A DNA stretch of 64,000 nucleotides, from contig JBILKR010000006.1 of NCBI GenBank assembly GCA_044376575.1, positions 1 to 64,000 of the forward strand, given 5' to 3'. The notes beneath the pieces were generated by a model. It saw only the letters and a program-made list of their open reading frames with translations, was not told the DNA's origin and did not search any database. Shown piece after piece: positions 35,813 to 44,123 of this stretch (the first letter of the stretch is position 1; each line of letters begins with the position of its first letter). The translations under genes were made by a program, and so were the position numbers. Source of the stretch: BA4 sp044376575 (lineage in GTDB: Bacteria > Bacteroidota > Bacteroidia > CAIKAF01).

Positions 35813-37846
35813 TTATTTATATGATCGTTGAGCGATTTTAATGGCTTCGAATTTCAGTTCTTCTTTGTGCAGTTTTGGGTCTTCTCCAGTCCATTCCCAA
35901 GCGGCAACATAAGCAAAATTATCATCGTCGCGAAGCGCTTCTCCTTCCTCGGTTTGGTACTCTTCACGGAAGTGACCACCGCATGATTCATTCCTGTTCA
36001 AGGCATCAATACACATGAGTTCTCCGAGTTCAATAAAGTCAGCTACACGACCTGCTTTTTCCAATTCCTGATTCATCTCATCTGCTGATCCTGGTACTCG
36101 AACATTACTCCAGAATTCTTCACGAATTTTTCTTATCTCATCAATGGCATATTTCAAACCTTTTTCATTTCGAGCCATTCCGCAATAATCCCAAATGATT
36201 TTACCCAAACGTTTATGGAAGTAATCCACTGATTTTGTTCCCTTGATATTTAATAATGTATTGATCTGATCATTAACTTTTTTCTCCGCTTCAGCAAACG
36301 CAGGGTGATTCGTTTTTAACTTATCGATAGCATCCTGTTTATCTTTTTCAGCACTCATTCGGCTCACTTCCGTACTTAAATATGATCCAATTGTATAAGG
36401 AATAACAAAATAACCATCTGCCAACCCCTGCATCAATGCAGACGCACCCAGCCTGTTGGCACCATGATCACTGAAGTTGGCTTCACCCAATGCATACAAA
36501 CCTGGAATTGTTGTCATCAAATTATAATCTACCCACAATCCACCCATGGTGTAGTGTACCGCAGGATAAATCTGCATGGGTTCTTCATACGGATCAACAC
36601 CTGTGATTTGCATATACATATCAAACAGGTTCCCGTATTTTTCTTTCACTACTTCTTTCCCGAATGCTTTTAGATCAGCATCTGTTGGATTGGCAACGCC
36701 TCTTTTTGTAGCTTCAGCCCTTCCGTATTTTTCTTTCATGTTGTACATGAAATCAAGAAATACTGCCTGACCTGTGGCATTTACTCCAAATCCAGCATCG
36801 CATCGTTCTTTAGCCGCTCTGGAAGCAACATCACGGGGTACTAAATTTCCAAAGGCAGGATATCTTCTTTCCAAGTAATAATCTCTGTCTTCTTCTGCAA
36901 TTTCACTGGCTTTTTTCTTTCCGGCGCGAAGCATTTCCGCATCTTCTTTTTTCTTAGGCACCCAGATGCGTCCATCATTTCTTAAGGACTCAGACATCAA
37001 GGTTAATTTTGACTGATGATCTCCTGAAACCGGAATACAGGTCGGGTGAATCTGCGTATAACATGGATTACTAAAAAAGGCTCCTTTCTTATGTGCTTTC
37101 CATGCTGCAGTAACATTGCTTCCCATGGCATTGGTAGAAAGGAAGAATACATTACCGTAACCTCCGGTGCATAACAATACAGCATGTCCAAAATGACGTT
37201 CCAATTCTCCTGTTACCAGGTTTCTGGCAATGATTCCTCTTGCCTTTCCGTCGATAGTCACGACATCAAGCATTTCGTGACGTGCATACATTTTTACATT
37301 TCCCAATCCGATTTGTCTTTCCAATGCGCTGTATGCACCTAATAATAATTGCTGGCCCGTTTGTCCTGCTGCATAAAATGTACGTTGTACCTGCGTTCCT
37401 CCAAATGAACGGTTGCTTAATAATCCACCATATTCACGTGCTAACGGCACTCCTTGTGCTACGCACTGATCAATGATATTTCCGCTGACTTCAGCCAAAC
37501 GGTGAACATTGGCTTCGCGTGCGCGATAGTCGCCACCTTTAATTGTATCATAAAACAAACGGTAAATACTATCACCGTCGTTCTGATAATTCTTAGCCGC
37601 GTTGATACCTCCCTGGGCCGCGATAGAATGCGCTCTTCTGGGTGAATCCTGAAAACAAAATACTTTTACTTTATATCCCATCTCTGCCAGTGTGGAAGCG
37701 GCTGAAGATCCGGCAAGTCCGGAACCCACAACAATCACCTCCATATTTCTTTTATTGGCAGGATTAACGAGAGGAACGGTAGAACGGTACTTGGTCCATT
37801 TCTGATCGAGTGTACCTTCTGGTATTTTTGAATCTAACTTACTCAT
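35813..37846 (-). CDS. sdhA: Succinate dehydrogenase/fumarate reductase flavoprotein subunit
   Basis: SdhA oxidises succinate with a covalently bound FAD. The 677-residue protein has the FAD-binding VVGSGLAGSSAASTLAEMG motif, SIAAQGGINAAKNY with flanking HS(I)AAQGG, and YTQIHPTCIP. It also has YPAVHYTMGGLWVDYN and the C-terminal HGANRLGASALMQG substrate/FAD motif. It is of the longer Bacteroidota/epsilon type that pairs with a five-helix diheme cytochrome b. An upstream in-frame TTG (37858) is possible; ATG 37846 is preferred. The operon order is sdhC-sdhA-sdhB. Confidence 0.95.
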   Translation of the reverse strand: MSKLDSKIPEGTLDQKWTKYRSTVPLVNPANKRNMEVIVVGSGLAGSSAASTLAEMGYKVKVFCFQDSPRRAHSIAAQGGINAAKNYQNDGDSIYRLFYDTIKGGDYRAREANVHRLAEVSGNIIDQCVAQGVPLAREYGGLLSNRSFGGTQVQRTFYAAGQTGQQLLLGAYSALERQIGLGNVKMYARHEMLDVVTIDGKARGIIARNLVTGELERHFGHAVLLCTGGYGNVFFLSTNAMGSNVTAAWKAHKKGAFFSNPCYTQIHPTCIPVSGDHQSKLTLMSESLRNDGRIWVPKKKEDAEMLRAGKKKASEIAEEDRDYYLERRYPAFGNLVPRDVASRAAKERCDAGFGVNATGQAVFLDFMYNMKEKYGRAEATKRGVANPTDADLKAFGKEVVKEKYGNLFDMYMQITGVDPYEEPMQIYPAVHYTMGGLWVDYNLMTTIPGLYALGEANFSDHGANRLGASALMQGLADGYFVIPYTIGSYLSTEVSRMSAEKDKQDAIDKLKTNHPAFAEAEKKVNDQINTLLNIKGTKSVDYFHKRLGKIIWDYCGMARNEKGLKYAIDEIRKIREEFWSNVRVPGSADEMNQELEKAGRVADFIELGELMCIDALNRNESCGGHFREEYQTEEGEALRDDDNFAYVAAWEWTGEDPKLHKEELKFEAIKIAQRSYK

Positions 37847-37863
37847 AACAGTATTCAATTAAA

Positions 37864-38532
37864 TTAATGAGTGAAAAAATGATAGAGTGCAATTAAGGCG
37901 AAACCTACAGGAATAGCAACCGCATATAGGGTTCCTACTTTCTGTATGGTTGGATAATATTTAGGATGACGTGCTCCAACCGATTGGAATGCCGATTGGA
38001 ATCCGTGCAACAAGTGCAATGATAAAAACAGGAATGACAATACATATAATGCTACTCTGACAGGGTCTGTGAACTTGTGCACTAACTCTTCGTAATAGCG
38101 ATATCCATTACCATCATGAAGCAAACCGGAAGTATCTCCCTGGATATACTTAATGTTAATTTCTGGAATCCAGAAATCATAAAAGTGCAGTGCTAAAAAC
38201 AACAACACCATTAAACCGGAAACAATCATGTTGCGGCTCATCCATGAAGAGTTTGCAGCTGGATTAAAGGCAGCATATTTCACCGGTCTGGATTGTCTGT
38301 TTTTTAATTCTAAAATAAAACCCATAATGAAGTGAAACATCACTCCGGCCATCAATACCGGCTGAAGTAAAAACTGCACCATCGGATTTGTTCCCATAAA
38401 ATGAGAAACTTCATTAAATGCATCTTTACTGATCACAGATAAAAAGTTAATGCTGAAGTGTTGAGCTAAAAATACAATTAGGAATAATCCCGAAATGGCC
38501 ATCCAGTATTTTCTGGCTAATGATGAATTCAT
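37864..38532 (-). CDS. sdhC: Succinate dehydrogenase cytochrome b subunit (diheme, five-helix type)
   Basis: A 222-residue integral membrane subunit that anchors SdhAB and reduces menaquinone. Five hydrophobic helices are visible (about 10-32, 53-75, 102-122, 155-178, 197-219). Candidate heme-ligand histidines are H25, H67, H116 and H173 or H176, as in the single-subunit diheme type B anchors (Wolinella FrdC-like). No sdhD is present or needed for this type. It is the first gene of the operon. Confidence 0.93.
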   Translation of the reverse strand: MNSSLARKYWMAISGLFLIVFLAQHFSINFLSVISKDAFNEVSHFMGTNPMVQFLLQPVLMAGVMFHFIMGFILELKNRQSRPVKYAAFNPAANSSWMSRNMIVSGLMVLLFLALHFYDFWIPEINIKYIQGDTSGLLHDGNGYRYYEELVHKFTDPVRVALYVLSFLFLSLHLLHGFQSAFQSVGARHPKYYPTIQKVGTLYAVAIPVGFALIALYHFFTH

Positions 38533-38556
38533 AGATGATACTGTTTATTTAGTTTG

Positions 38557-38564
38557 CAAATTTA
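38557..38564 (-). promoter_or_regulatory. Putative -7 element for sdhCAB
   Basis: Minus-strand TAAATTTG matches TAnnTTTG and predicts a start site about 20 bases before the sdhC ATG. No TTG at proper -33 spacing. Confidence 0.45.
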
Positions 38565-38663
38565 ATAATTCAACGTAGTTAAAGAAGTAAATTTTCATTT
38601 AGAATTATTCTATAATGTAAATTTTACTTTCACTTTTCTATTTCAGTATTTCTAACAAATAAA

Positions 38664-38694
38664 TTGGAGGGATTGTTTTAAGAATGTACTTTCG
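38664..38694 (+). promoter_or_regulatory. Candidate promoter for pepP
   Basis: TTG (38664-38666), a 20-base spacer and TACTTTCG (38687-38694, one mismatch to TAnnTTTG) fit the -33/-7 arrangement. The start site would be near 38700, which argues for the ATG at 38723 rather than the longer open frame from 38684. Confidence 0.45.
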
Positions 38695-38722
38695 TAATTG
38701 TAAAAAAAGAAAATCAATAAAT

Positions 38723-40012
38723 ATGAGATATAATCCGGCTCCGTCAGAATTATACATAACCAACCGAAGAACACTGGCACAGCAGATTCAAGGCAAAGGC
38801 ATGGTAGTGATTGACAGTAATGACATTATGCCCACCAATGCTGATGGGAGTATGGGTTTTCGTCAAAACAATGATCTCTTGTTCCTTTGCGGAATTGATC
38901 AGGAAGAAACAATACTTGTATTATTTCCCGAATGCCACGATGTTAAACACCGGGAAATTCTTTTTATCCGCGAAACAAATGAAACCATTGCCATTTGGGA
39001 AGGTGCAAAACTAACCAAAACCGAAGCCTCCGCGCTTAGTGGTATTCAAACGGTATACTGGATTCATGAATTCAAGACCATCATGAAAACGCTGATGTCT
39101 GAAGCGGAAGAAGTTTATGTATCTACTAACGAACATACGAGAAGAGAAAATCCGGTAGAAACCCGAAATCAAAGATTACTTCGACAGCTTAGAACTGACT
39201 ATCCAGTTCATGAATACAAAAGACTTTCACCATACATTCAGCGCTTGCGAAGTGTGAAGCATCCACTGGAAGTAGCACAGATTCAGGAAGCCTGCAACAT
39301 TACTGAAAAAGGATTCAGAAGGTTACTGGGATTTGTTAAGCCTGGAGTGATGGAATATGAAATTGAAGCCGAACTGATGCATGAATTTTTGCGTAACCGT
39401 TCACGTGGCTTTGCCTATGGACCCATCATCGCTTCGGGGTTCAGTTCTTGTGTTTTGCATTACGTTGAAAACAATAAAGCATGTAAAGACGGAGATATTT
39501 TATTACTCGACGTAGCAGCAGAATACGGAAATTATGCGAGCGATCTAACGCGCGCCATTCCAGTAAACGGGAAATTTTCAAAACGACAAAAAGATGTTTA
39601 CAATGCTGTTCTTCGTGTTCAGAAGCAAGCTATTCAAATGTTACATCCTGGCAATACCCTGAAAAAAATAAATGAAGAAGTGGGATTACTGATTGAAAAA
39701 GAGCTAGTAGATCTGGGATTAATCAGCTTGAACGATATTAAAAATCAGGATCCGGTATGGCCTGCATACAAAAAATATTTTATGCATGGTACTTCACATT
39801 TTCTTGGGCTAGATGTGCATGATGTAGGCTACTTCCATGAGCCGATTCAGGCAGGCATGGTGTTTACCTGTGAGCCTGGAATTTATATTCGTGAAGAGAG
39901 TTTAGGGATACGTATAGAAAATGATATTCTTGTATCCGAAAACGGACCGATTGATCTGATGAAAAATATTCCGATTGAAGCAGAAGAAATAGAAGACCTA
40001 ATGAATCGCTAA
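38723..40012 (+). CDS. pepP: Xaa-Pro aminopeptidase (aminopeptidase P, M24 family)
   Basis: This enzyme removes an N-terminal residue in front of proline. The 429-residue protein has an N-terminal non-catalytic domain and a C-terminal pita-bread domain. The five metal ligands are visible in LLLDVAAEYGNYASDLTRAIP (two Asp), MHGTSHFLGLDVHDVG (His), FTCEPGIYI (Glu) and RIENDIL (Glu). The open frame reaches 38684, but the ATG at 38723 (MRYNPAPSELY) gives the usual length. It is convergent with the ABC-F gene, 2 bases apart. Confidence 0.92.
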   Translation: MRYNPAPSELYITNRRTLAQQIQGKGMVVIDSNDIMPTNADGSMGFRQNNDLLFLCGIDQEETILVLFPECHDVKHREILFIRETNETIAIWEGAKLTKTEASALSGIQTVYWIHEFKTIMKTLMSEAEEVYVSTNEHTRRENPVETRNQRLLRQLRTDYPVHEYKRLSPYIQRLRSVKHPLEVAQIQEACNITEKGFRRLLGFVKPGVMEYEIEAELMHEFLRNRSRGFAYGPIIASGFSSCVLHYVENNKACKDGDILLLDVAAEYGNYASDLTRAIPVNGKFSKRQKDVYNAVLRVQKQAIQMLHPGNTLKKINEEVGLLIEKELVDLGLISLNDIKNQDPVWPAYKKYFMHGTSHFLGLDVHDVGYFHEPIQAGMVFTCEPGIYIREESLGIRIENDILVSENGPIDLMKNIPIEAEEIEDLMNR

Positions 40013-40014
40013 AA

Positions 40015-41631
40015 TTATTTAGCGTACAAGGCAATCTTTTGTTCTTTCACTCTTTCGTCCATGATGTATTCATCATAAGTCATTTCTTTATCGATACATC
40101 CGTTCGGACCGATTTCAATAATTCTATTTGCTATCGACTGAATAAATTCATGGTCGTGGGTGGTAAATAAACATGATCCCGGATAATTCTTCAATCCATT
40201 ATTGAATGCGGTGATGCTTTCCAAATCAAGGTGATTGGTAGGCTCGTCCAAAATCAGAAAGTTGGCATTCAGTAACATCATGCGGCTAATCATACAACGA
40301 ACTTTTTCTCCTCCGGAAAGCACAGTTGCGCTTTTCAAACTTTCTTCTCCGGAAAATAACATTCGACCTAAAAATCCGCGGATATAAGTTTCATCTTTTT
40401 CTTTTGAAAATTGGCGCAACCAATCTATCAGACTCTGGTCCTGTTTAAAAAATTCTGAATTATCATTCGGCAGGTATGCTTTTGTCATGGTAACTCCCCA
40501 GTTGAAAGAACCTGTGTCAGGATTTTCTTCTCCCATTAAAATTTTATACAACATTGTGGGCGTTAAACTGTCCTTAGAAAGTATAGCTACTTTATCTCCC
40601 TTTTTCAGTGTAAAAGAAATATTATTCAACACAGGCACTCCCTCGATGTGCTTTGTTAATCCTTCTACACGAAGCAACTGATCGCCGGCTTCTCTTTCCT
40701 GTGAAAAAATGATGGCCGGATATTTTCGGTTGGAAGGCTGAATATCTTCCACCTGAATTTTATCCAATAATTTTTTTCTGCTTGTTGCTTGTCTTGATTT
40801 AGAGGCATTCGCACTAAATCGCGCAATAAACTCCTGTAATTCCTTTCGTTTGTCTTCCGCCTTTTTATTTTGTTGTGTGCGTTGGCGGGCAGCAAGCTGG
40901 CTGGATTCATACCAGAACGTATAGTTACCTGAGTACATTTGAATTTTCTTGAAATCGATATCAACTATGTGCGTGCACACTGTGTCGAGGAAGTGACGGT
41001 CGTGAGACACAACAATTACAGTATTTGGAAATTCAATCAAAAACTCTTCGAGCCACATTACCGTTTCTACATCCAGGTCATTGGTTGGCTCATCCAACAA
41101 TAAAATATCAGGGTTCCCAAACAATGCCTGAGCTAGTAACACCCTTACTTTTTCATTACCACTCAACTCCTGAACTGTTTTATAATGGTTCTCTTCTTTT
41201 AATCCAAGTGCACTCAATAAATTTGAGGCATCACTTTCTGCGTTCCATCCTTCCATTTCAGCAAACTCTGCTTCGAGTTCAGCTGCTTTAATACCATCTG
41301 CTTCTGTAAAATCAGGCTTCGCATAAATTGCATCTTTGGCCTGTATGATGTCCCATAGCTTCTTATGGCCCATGATTACCGTCTGCAATACCTGACATTG
41401 ATCAAATTCAAAGTGGTTCTGCTTCAAAACAGCCATCCGCGCACCCGGCTGAATAGAGACCCCGCCTTTATTTGCTTCAATTTCTCCGGAAAGAATTTTT
41501 AAAAATGTTGATTTTCCCGCGCCATTTGCACCGATTACTCCATAACAATTTCCCGGTGTAAAAGTGAGGTTTACTTCATCGAAAAGAACACGCTTTCCAA
41601 ATTGCAGCGTAAGGTTATTAACTGAAATCAT
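40015..41631 (-). CDS. ABC-F family ATPase
   Basis: A 538-residue soluble protein with two ABC domains and no membrane part. Domain 1 has Walker A GANGAGKS, signature LSGNEKVRV and Walker B ILLLDEPTNDLD. Domain 2 has a degenerate Walker A (VAILSKDSLTPT), signature LSGGEKVRCMIS and Walker B FLILDEPTNHLD. The linker (~245-310) is rich in Lys/Arg and carries FSANASKSRQATSRKK. ABC-F proteins bind the ribosomal E site and adjust translation; this resembles the YbiT/EttA subgroup. The weak second P-loop is notable. It is monocistronic. Confidence 0.88.
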   Translation of the reverse strand: MISVNNLTLQFGKRVLFDEVNLTFTPGNCYGVIGANGAGKSTFLKILSGEIEANKGGVSIQPGARMAVLKQNHFEFDQCQVLQTVIMGHKKLWDIIQAKDAIYAKPDFTEADGIKAAELEAEFAEMEGWNAESDASNLLSALGLKEENHYKTVQELSGNEKVRVLLAQALFGNPDILLLDEPTNDLDVETVMWLEEFLIEFPNTVIVVSHDRHFLDTVCTHIVDIDFKKIQMYSGNYTFWYESSQLAARQRTQQNKKAEDKRKELQEFIARFSANASKSRQATSRKKLLDKIQVEDIQPSNRKYPAIIFSQEREAGDQLLRVEGLTKHIEGVPVLNNISFTLKKGDKVAILSKDSLTPTMLYKILMGEENPDTGSFNWGVTMTKAYLPNDNSEFFKQDQSLIDWLRQFSKEKDETYIRGFLGRMLFSGEESLKSATVLSGGEKVRCMISRMMLLNANFLILDEPTNHLDLESITAFNNGLKNYPGSCLFTTHDHEFIQSIANRIIEIGPNGCIDKEMTYDEYIMDERVKEQKIALYAK

Positions 41632-41648
41632 ATCTGTAAAATAGTGTG

Positions 41649-41656
41649 CAAAAGTA
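41649..41656 (-). promoter_or_regulatory. Putative -7 element for the ABC-F gene
   Basis: Minus-strand TACTTTTG matches TAnnTTTG, 18 bases before the ATG. No -33 TTG. Confidence 0.4.
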
Positions 41657-41688
41657 GTGTAAATAAAACAGAGAGAAAAATAAATGAT

Positions 41689-41696
41689 TATATTTG
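41689..41696 (+). promoter_or_regulatory. Putative -7 element for the MerR gene
   Basis: TATATTTG matches TAnnTTTG with the MerR ATG 22 bases downstream. No convincing -33. Confidence 0.4.
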
Positions 41697-41717
41697 AATG
41701 GTTAGAAAAACAAAGGC

Positions 41718-42053
41718 ATGCCTTATAAAGAAAAAGAAGACCTCAAGTTATATTATTCGATTGGTGAAGTCGCAGAGAAATTCAATGTGAATACATCTCT
41801 CATCCGTTTTTGGGAAAAAGAGTTCGATATCATTAAGCCGAAAAAAAATAAAAAAGGAAACAGGCTTTTTACAAAAGAAGACCTTGAAAATTTTTATATT
41901 ATTTTCCACTTGGTAAAGGAAAGGGGCTACACGCTTGACGGTGCAAAGAAGAAATTAAAGGAAAATAAACCCGATACTATGCATCAGGTGGAAATTATAA
42001 AATCACTTTCACGCATAAGAGATTTTCTTACTGAGTTAAAAGCCAATTTGTAA
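41718..42053 (+). CDS. MerR-family transcriptional regulator
   Basis: A 111-residue protein. Residues ~10-80 are a MerR winged helix-turn-helix (YYSIGEVAEKFNVNTSLIRFWEKEF...NRLFTKEDLENFYIIFHLV). A short helix follows instead of a ligand-binding domain, and no Cys or effector motif is seen. Small MerR proteins of this kind are conserved in Bacteroidota; the regulated genes are unknown. dnaG follows 56 bases later and may be co-transcribed. Confidence 0.85.
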   Translation: MPYKEKEDLKLYYSIGEVAEKFNVNTSLIRFWEKEFDIIKPKKNKKGNRLFTKEDLENFYIIFHLVKERGYTLDGAKKKLKENKPDTMHQVEIIKSLSRIRDFLTELKANL

Positions 42054-42109
42054 AACTGAAATCAGCTTTTTCTTTTTTTTAAAATAGAAAAATATTACTA
42101 AAAGTCCCC

Positions 42110-44068
42110 GTGATTAAGAAAGAAAGTATTGAACGAGTTCGCGAGACTGCCCGCATCGAAGATGTGGTTGGGGATTACGTTTCATTAAAAAAAAGAGGTG
42201 CTAATATGCTAGGACTATGTCCTTTTCATAACGAAAAAACACCCTCTTTTACAGTATCACCGGCGAAGGGAATTTATAAATGTTTTGGATGCAGTGCTTC
42301 AGGAGATTCGCTGAAATTTATCATGGAACTTGAGCATTTCTCTTATCCTGACGCCATTAAATACCTGGCAAAAAAATATAATATTGAACTAGAAGAAACC
42401 GAAATTACACCGGAGTATCGTCATGAGCTGGATGTAAAAGAAAGTTTATTTGCAGTTAATCAATTTGCAGAACAACATTTTATTCATAACCTGTGGGAAG
42501 ATGAAAAAGGACAGGCCATCGGATTAAGTTATTTTATTGAACGAGGATTTACTGACGCTACAATAAAAAAATTCAGGCTGGGATATGCACAGGATGAATG
42601 GACTCACTTCACCACAGCAGCACAACAGGAAGGATATAAAATTGAATATCTCAAAGCAGTTGGTCTTACCTCTTCCGGTGAAAAAAATGTTGATGTATAT
42701 CGCGGCCGGGTAATGTTTCCTATACATAACATTTCAGGACGTGTGCTTGGATTTGGCGGAAGAATTTTAAAACAGGACAAAAACTCGCCCAAATACATCA
42801 ATTCTCCGGAGTCTGATATTTACAATAAGAGTAATGTTCTATATGGTTTATATTTTGCAAAAAATACGATTGTAAAACAAGACAATTGTTTTTTAGTAGA
42901 AGGCTACACCGATGTAATTGCATTGCATCAGGCAGGAATTGAAAATGTGGTTGCTTCATCCGGAACATCATTAACTGAAGGACAGATTCAACTCATCAAA
43001 AGATACACCCCAAACATTACCATTTTATATGATGGAGATGCCGCAGGAATAAAAGCATCTTTTCGTGGAATCAATATGATATTATCTTCAGGAATGAATG
43101 TGAGTGTTGTATTATTTCCTGATGGCGAAGATCCTGATTCATATTCGCGAAAAGTATCGCTAGAAGAACTGACAACTTTTTTAAGTAATAAAGCGCAGAA
43201 TTTTATTCGCTTTAAAACAGATATCCTGATGAAAGATGCAGGAAGTGATCCATTAAAAAAAGCTGCGGTTATCCGTGATATGGTAGAGAGCATTGCATTG
43301 ATACCAGATGGGATAAAAAGAAGTTTATTTGTTCAGGAGTGCAGCTCTATCATGAAAATAGAAGAGCAGGTATTGTTGAATGAATTAAACAAAATCCGCA
43401 GACAGCAAACCAAAGAAAAATTCAAAAAAGAAGGATACAATCCTAATGATTTAGATGTAATTCCAATCGAGACAGTTCAGGCAGAACAAGCCAGAACTAC
43501 AGAACAAAAGCATGAAGCGCAGGAGCGGGAGATTATTCGAATACTATTGAATTACGCTCAAGATGAAATGTTGCATGAAGAAAAAAATGATGATGGAGAG
43601 GTCATTACCTTTAAAGAAAAAATTGGACCATACATCATTGAAGATTTAACCAATGATGAGATGCTTCCTGAAATTCCTTTGTATGCTTCCATATTTAAAG
43701 AGATAGAAAAAATTATGACAGAACCGGATATGAATATTCAACAATATTTTATTCAGCACACTGATGATTCTATCCGTTCCATGGCCATTGAATTGATGAC
43801 AGATAAACACTCCCTGAGTAAAAACTGGATAGAGAAATATGGAATTGTAACACAAAACGAAACAGAATTTTTACATCATCTGGTAATTGAAGCTATTCAT
43901 CAATTAAAGTTGCGCAAACTGAATGACCTTATTGAATCAGAGAGAAAAAAACTCAATGCAATTGAAAACGAAGAAGAACTCAACCAAACCATAACCTTTA
44001 TTCTTCATTTGGAAACGATTAAGAAAACACTATTTGAAAAGCTGAGTACCGTTATTTTTCCCAATTAA
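42110..44068 (+). CDS. dnaG: DNA primase
   Basis: DnaG makes RNA primers for DNA replication. The 652-residue protein starts at GTG, because no ATG is found before MIKKESIERVRE. The CHC2 zinc finger is C37, H40, C58 and C61. The TOPRIM core has EGYTDVIALHQ, SSGTSLTEGQI and LYDGDAAGIKA. A long helical C-terminal region (~440-652) should contact DnaB, but it diverges from the proteobacterial one. All catalytic acidic residues are present. Confidence 0.95.
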   Translation: MIKKESIERVRETARIEDVVGDYVSLKKRGANMLGLCPFHNEKTPSFTVSPAKGIYKCFGCSASGDSLKFIMELEHFSYPDAIKYLAKKYNIELEETEITPEYRHELDVKESLFAVNQFAEQHFIHNLWEDEKGQAIGLSYFIERGFTDATIKKFRLGYAQDEWTHFTTAAQQEGYKIEYLKAVGLTSSGEKNVDVYRGRVMFPIHNISGRVLGFGGRILKQDKNSPKYINSPESDIYNKSNVLYGLYFAKNTIVKQDNCFLVEGYTDVIALHQAGIENVVASSGTSLTEGQIQLIKRYTPNITILYDGDAAGIKASFRGINMILSSGMNVSVVLFPDGEDPDSYSRKVSLEELTTFLSNKAQNFIRFKTDILMKDAGSDPLKKAAVIRDMVESIALIPDGIKRSLFVQECSSIMKIEEQVLLNELNKIRRQQTKEKFKKEGYNPNDLDVIPIETVQAEQARTTEQKHEAQEREIIRILLNYAQDEMLHEEKNDDGEVITFKEKIGPYIIEDLTNDEMLPEIPLYASIFKEIEKIMTEPDMNIQQYFIQHTDDSIRSMAIELMTDKHSLSKNWIEKYGIVTQNETEFLHHLVIEAIHQLKLRKLNDLIESERKKLNAIENEEELNQTITFILHLETIKKTLFEKLSTVIFPN

Positions 44069-44104
44069 TCGAACTATTTTTTTTACAATATGACAATGAT
44101 TGCA

Positions 44105-44112
44105 TATATTTG
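44105..44112 (+). promoter_or_regulatory. Putative -7 element for the large T9SS gene
   Basis: TATATTTG matches TAnnTTTG and ends 11 bases before ATG 44124, which would give a very short leader. It also argues against the open frame starting upstream at TTG 44100. Confidence 0.4.
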
Positions 44113-44123
44113 ATTATCAAGTT

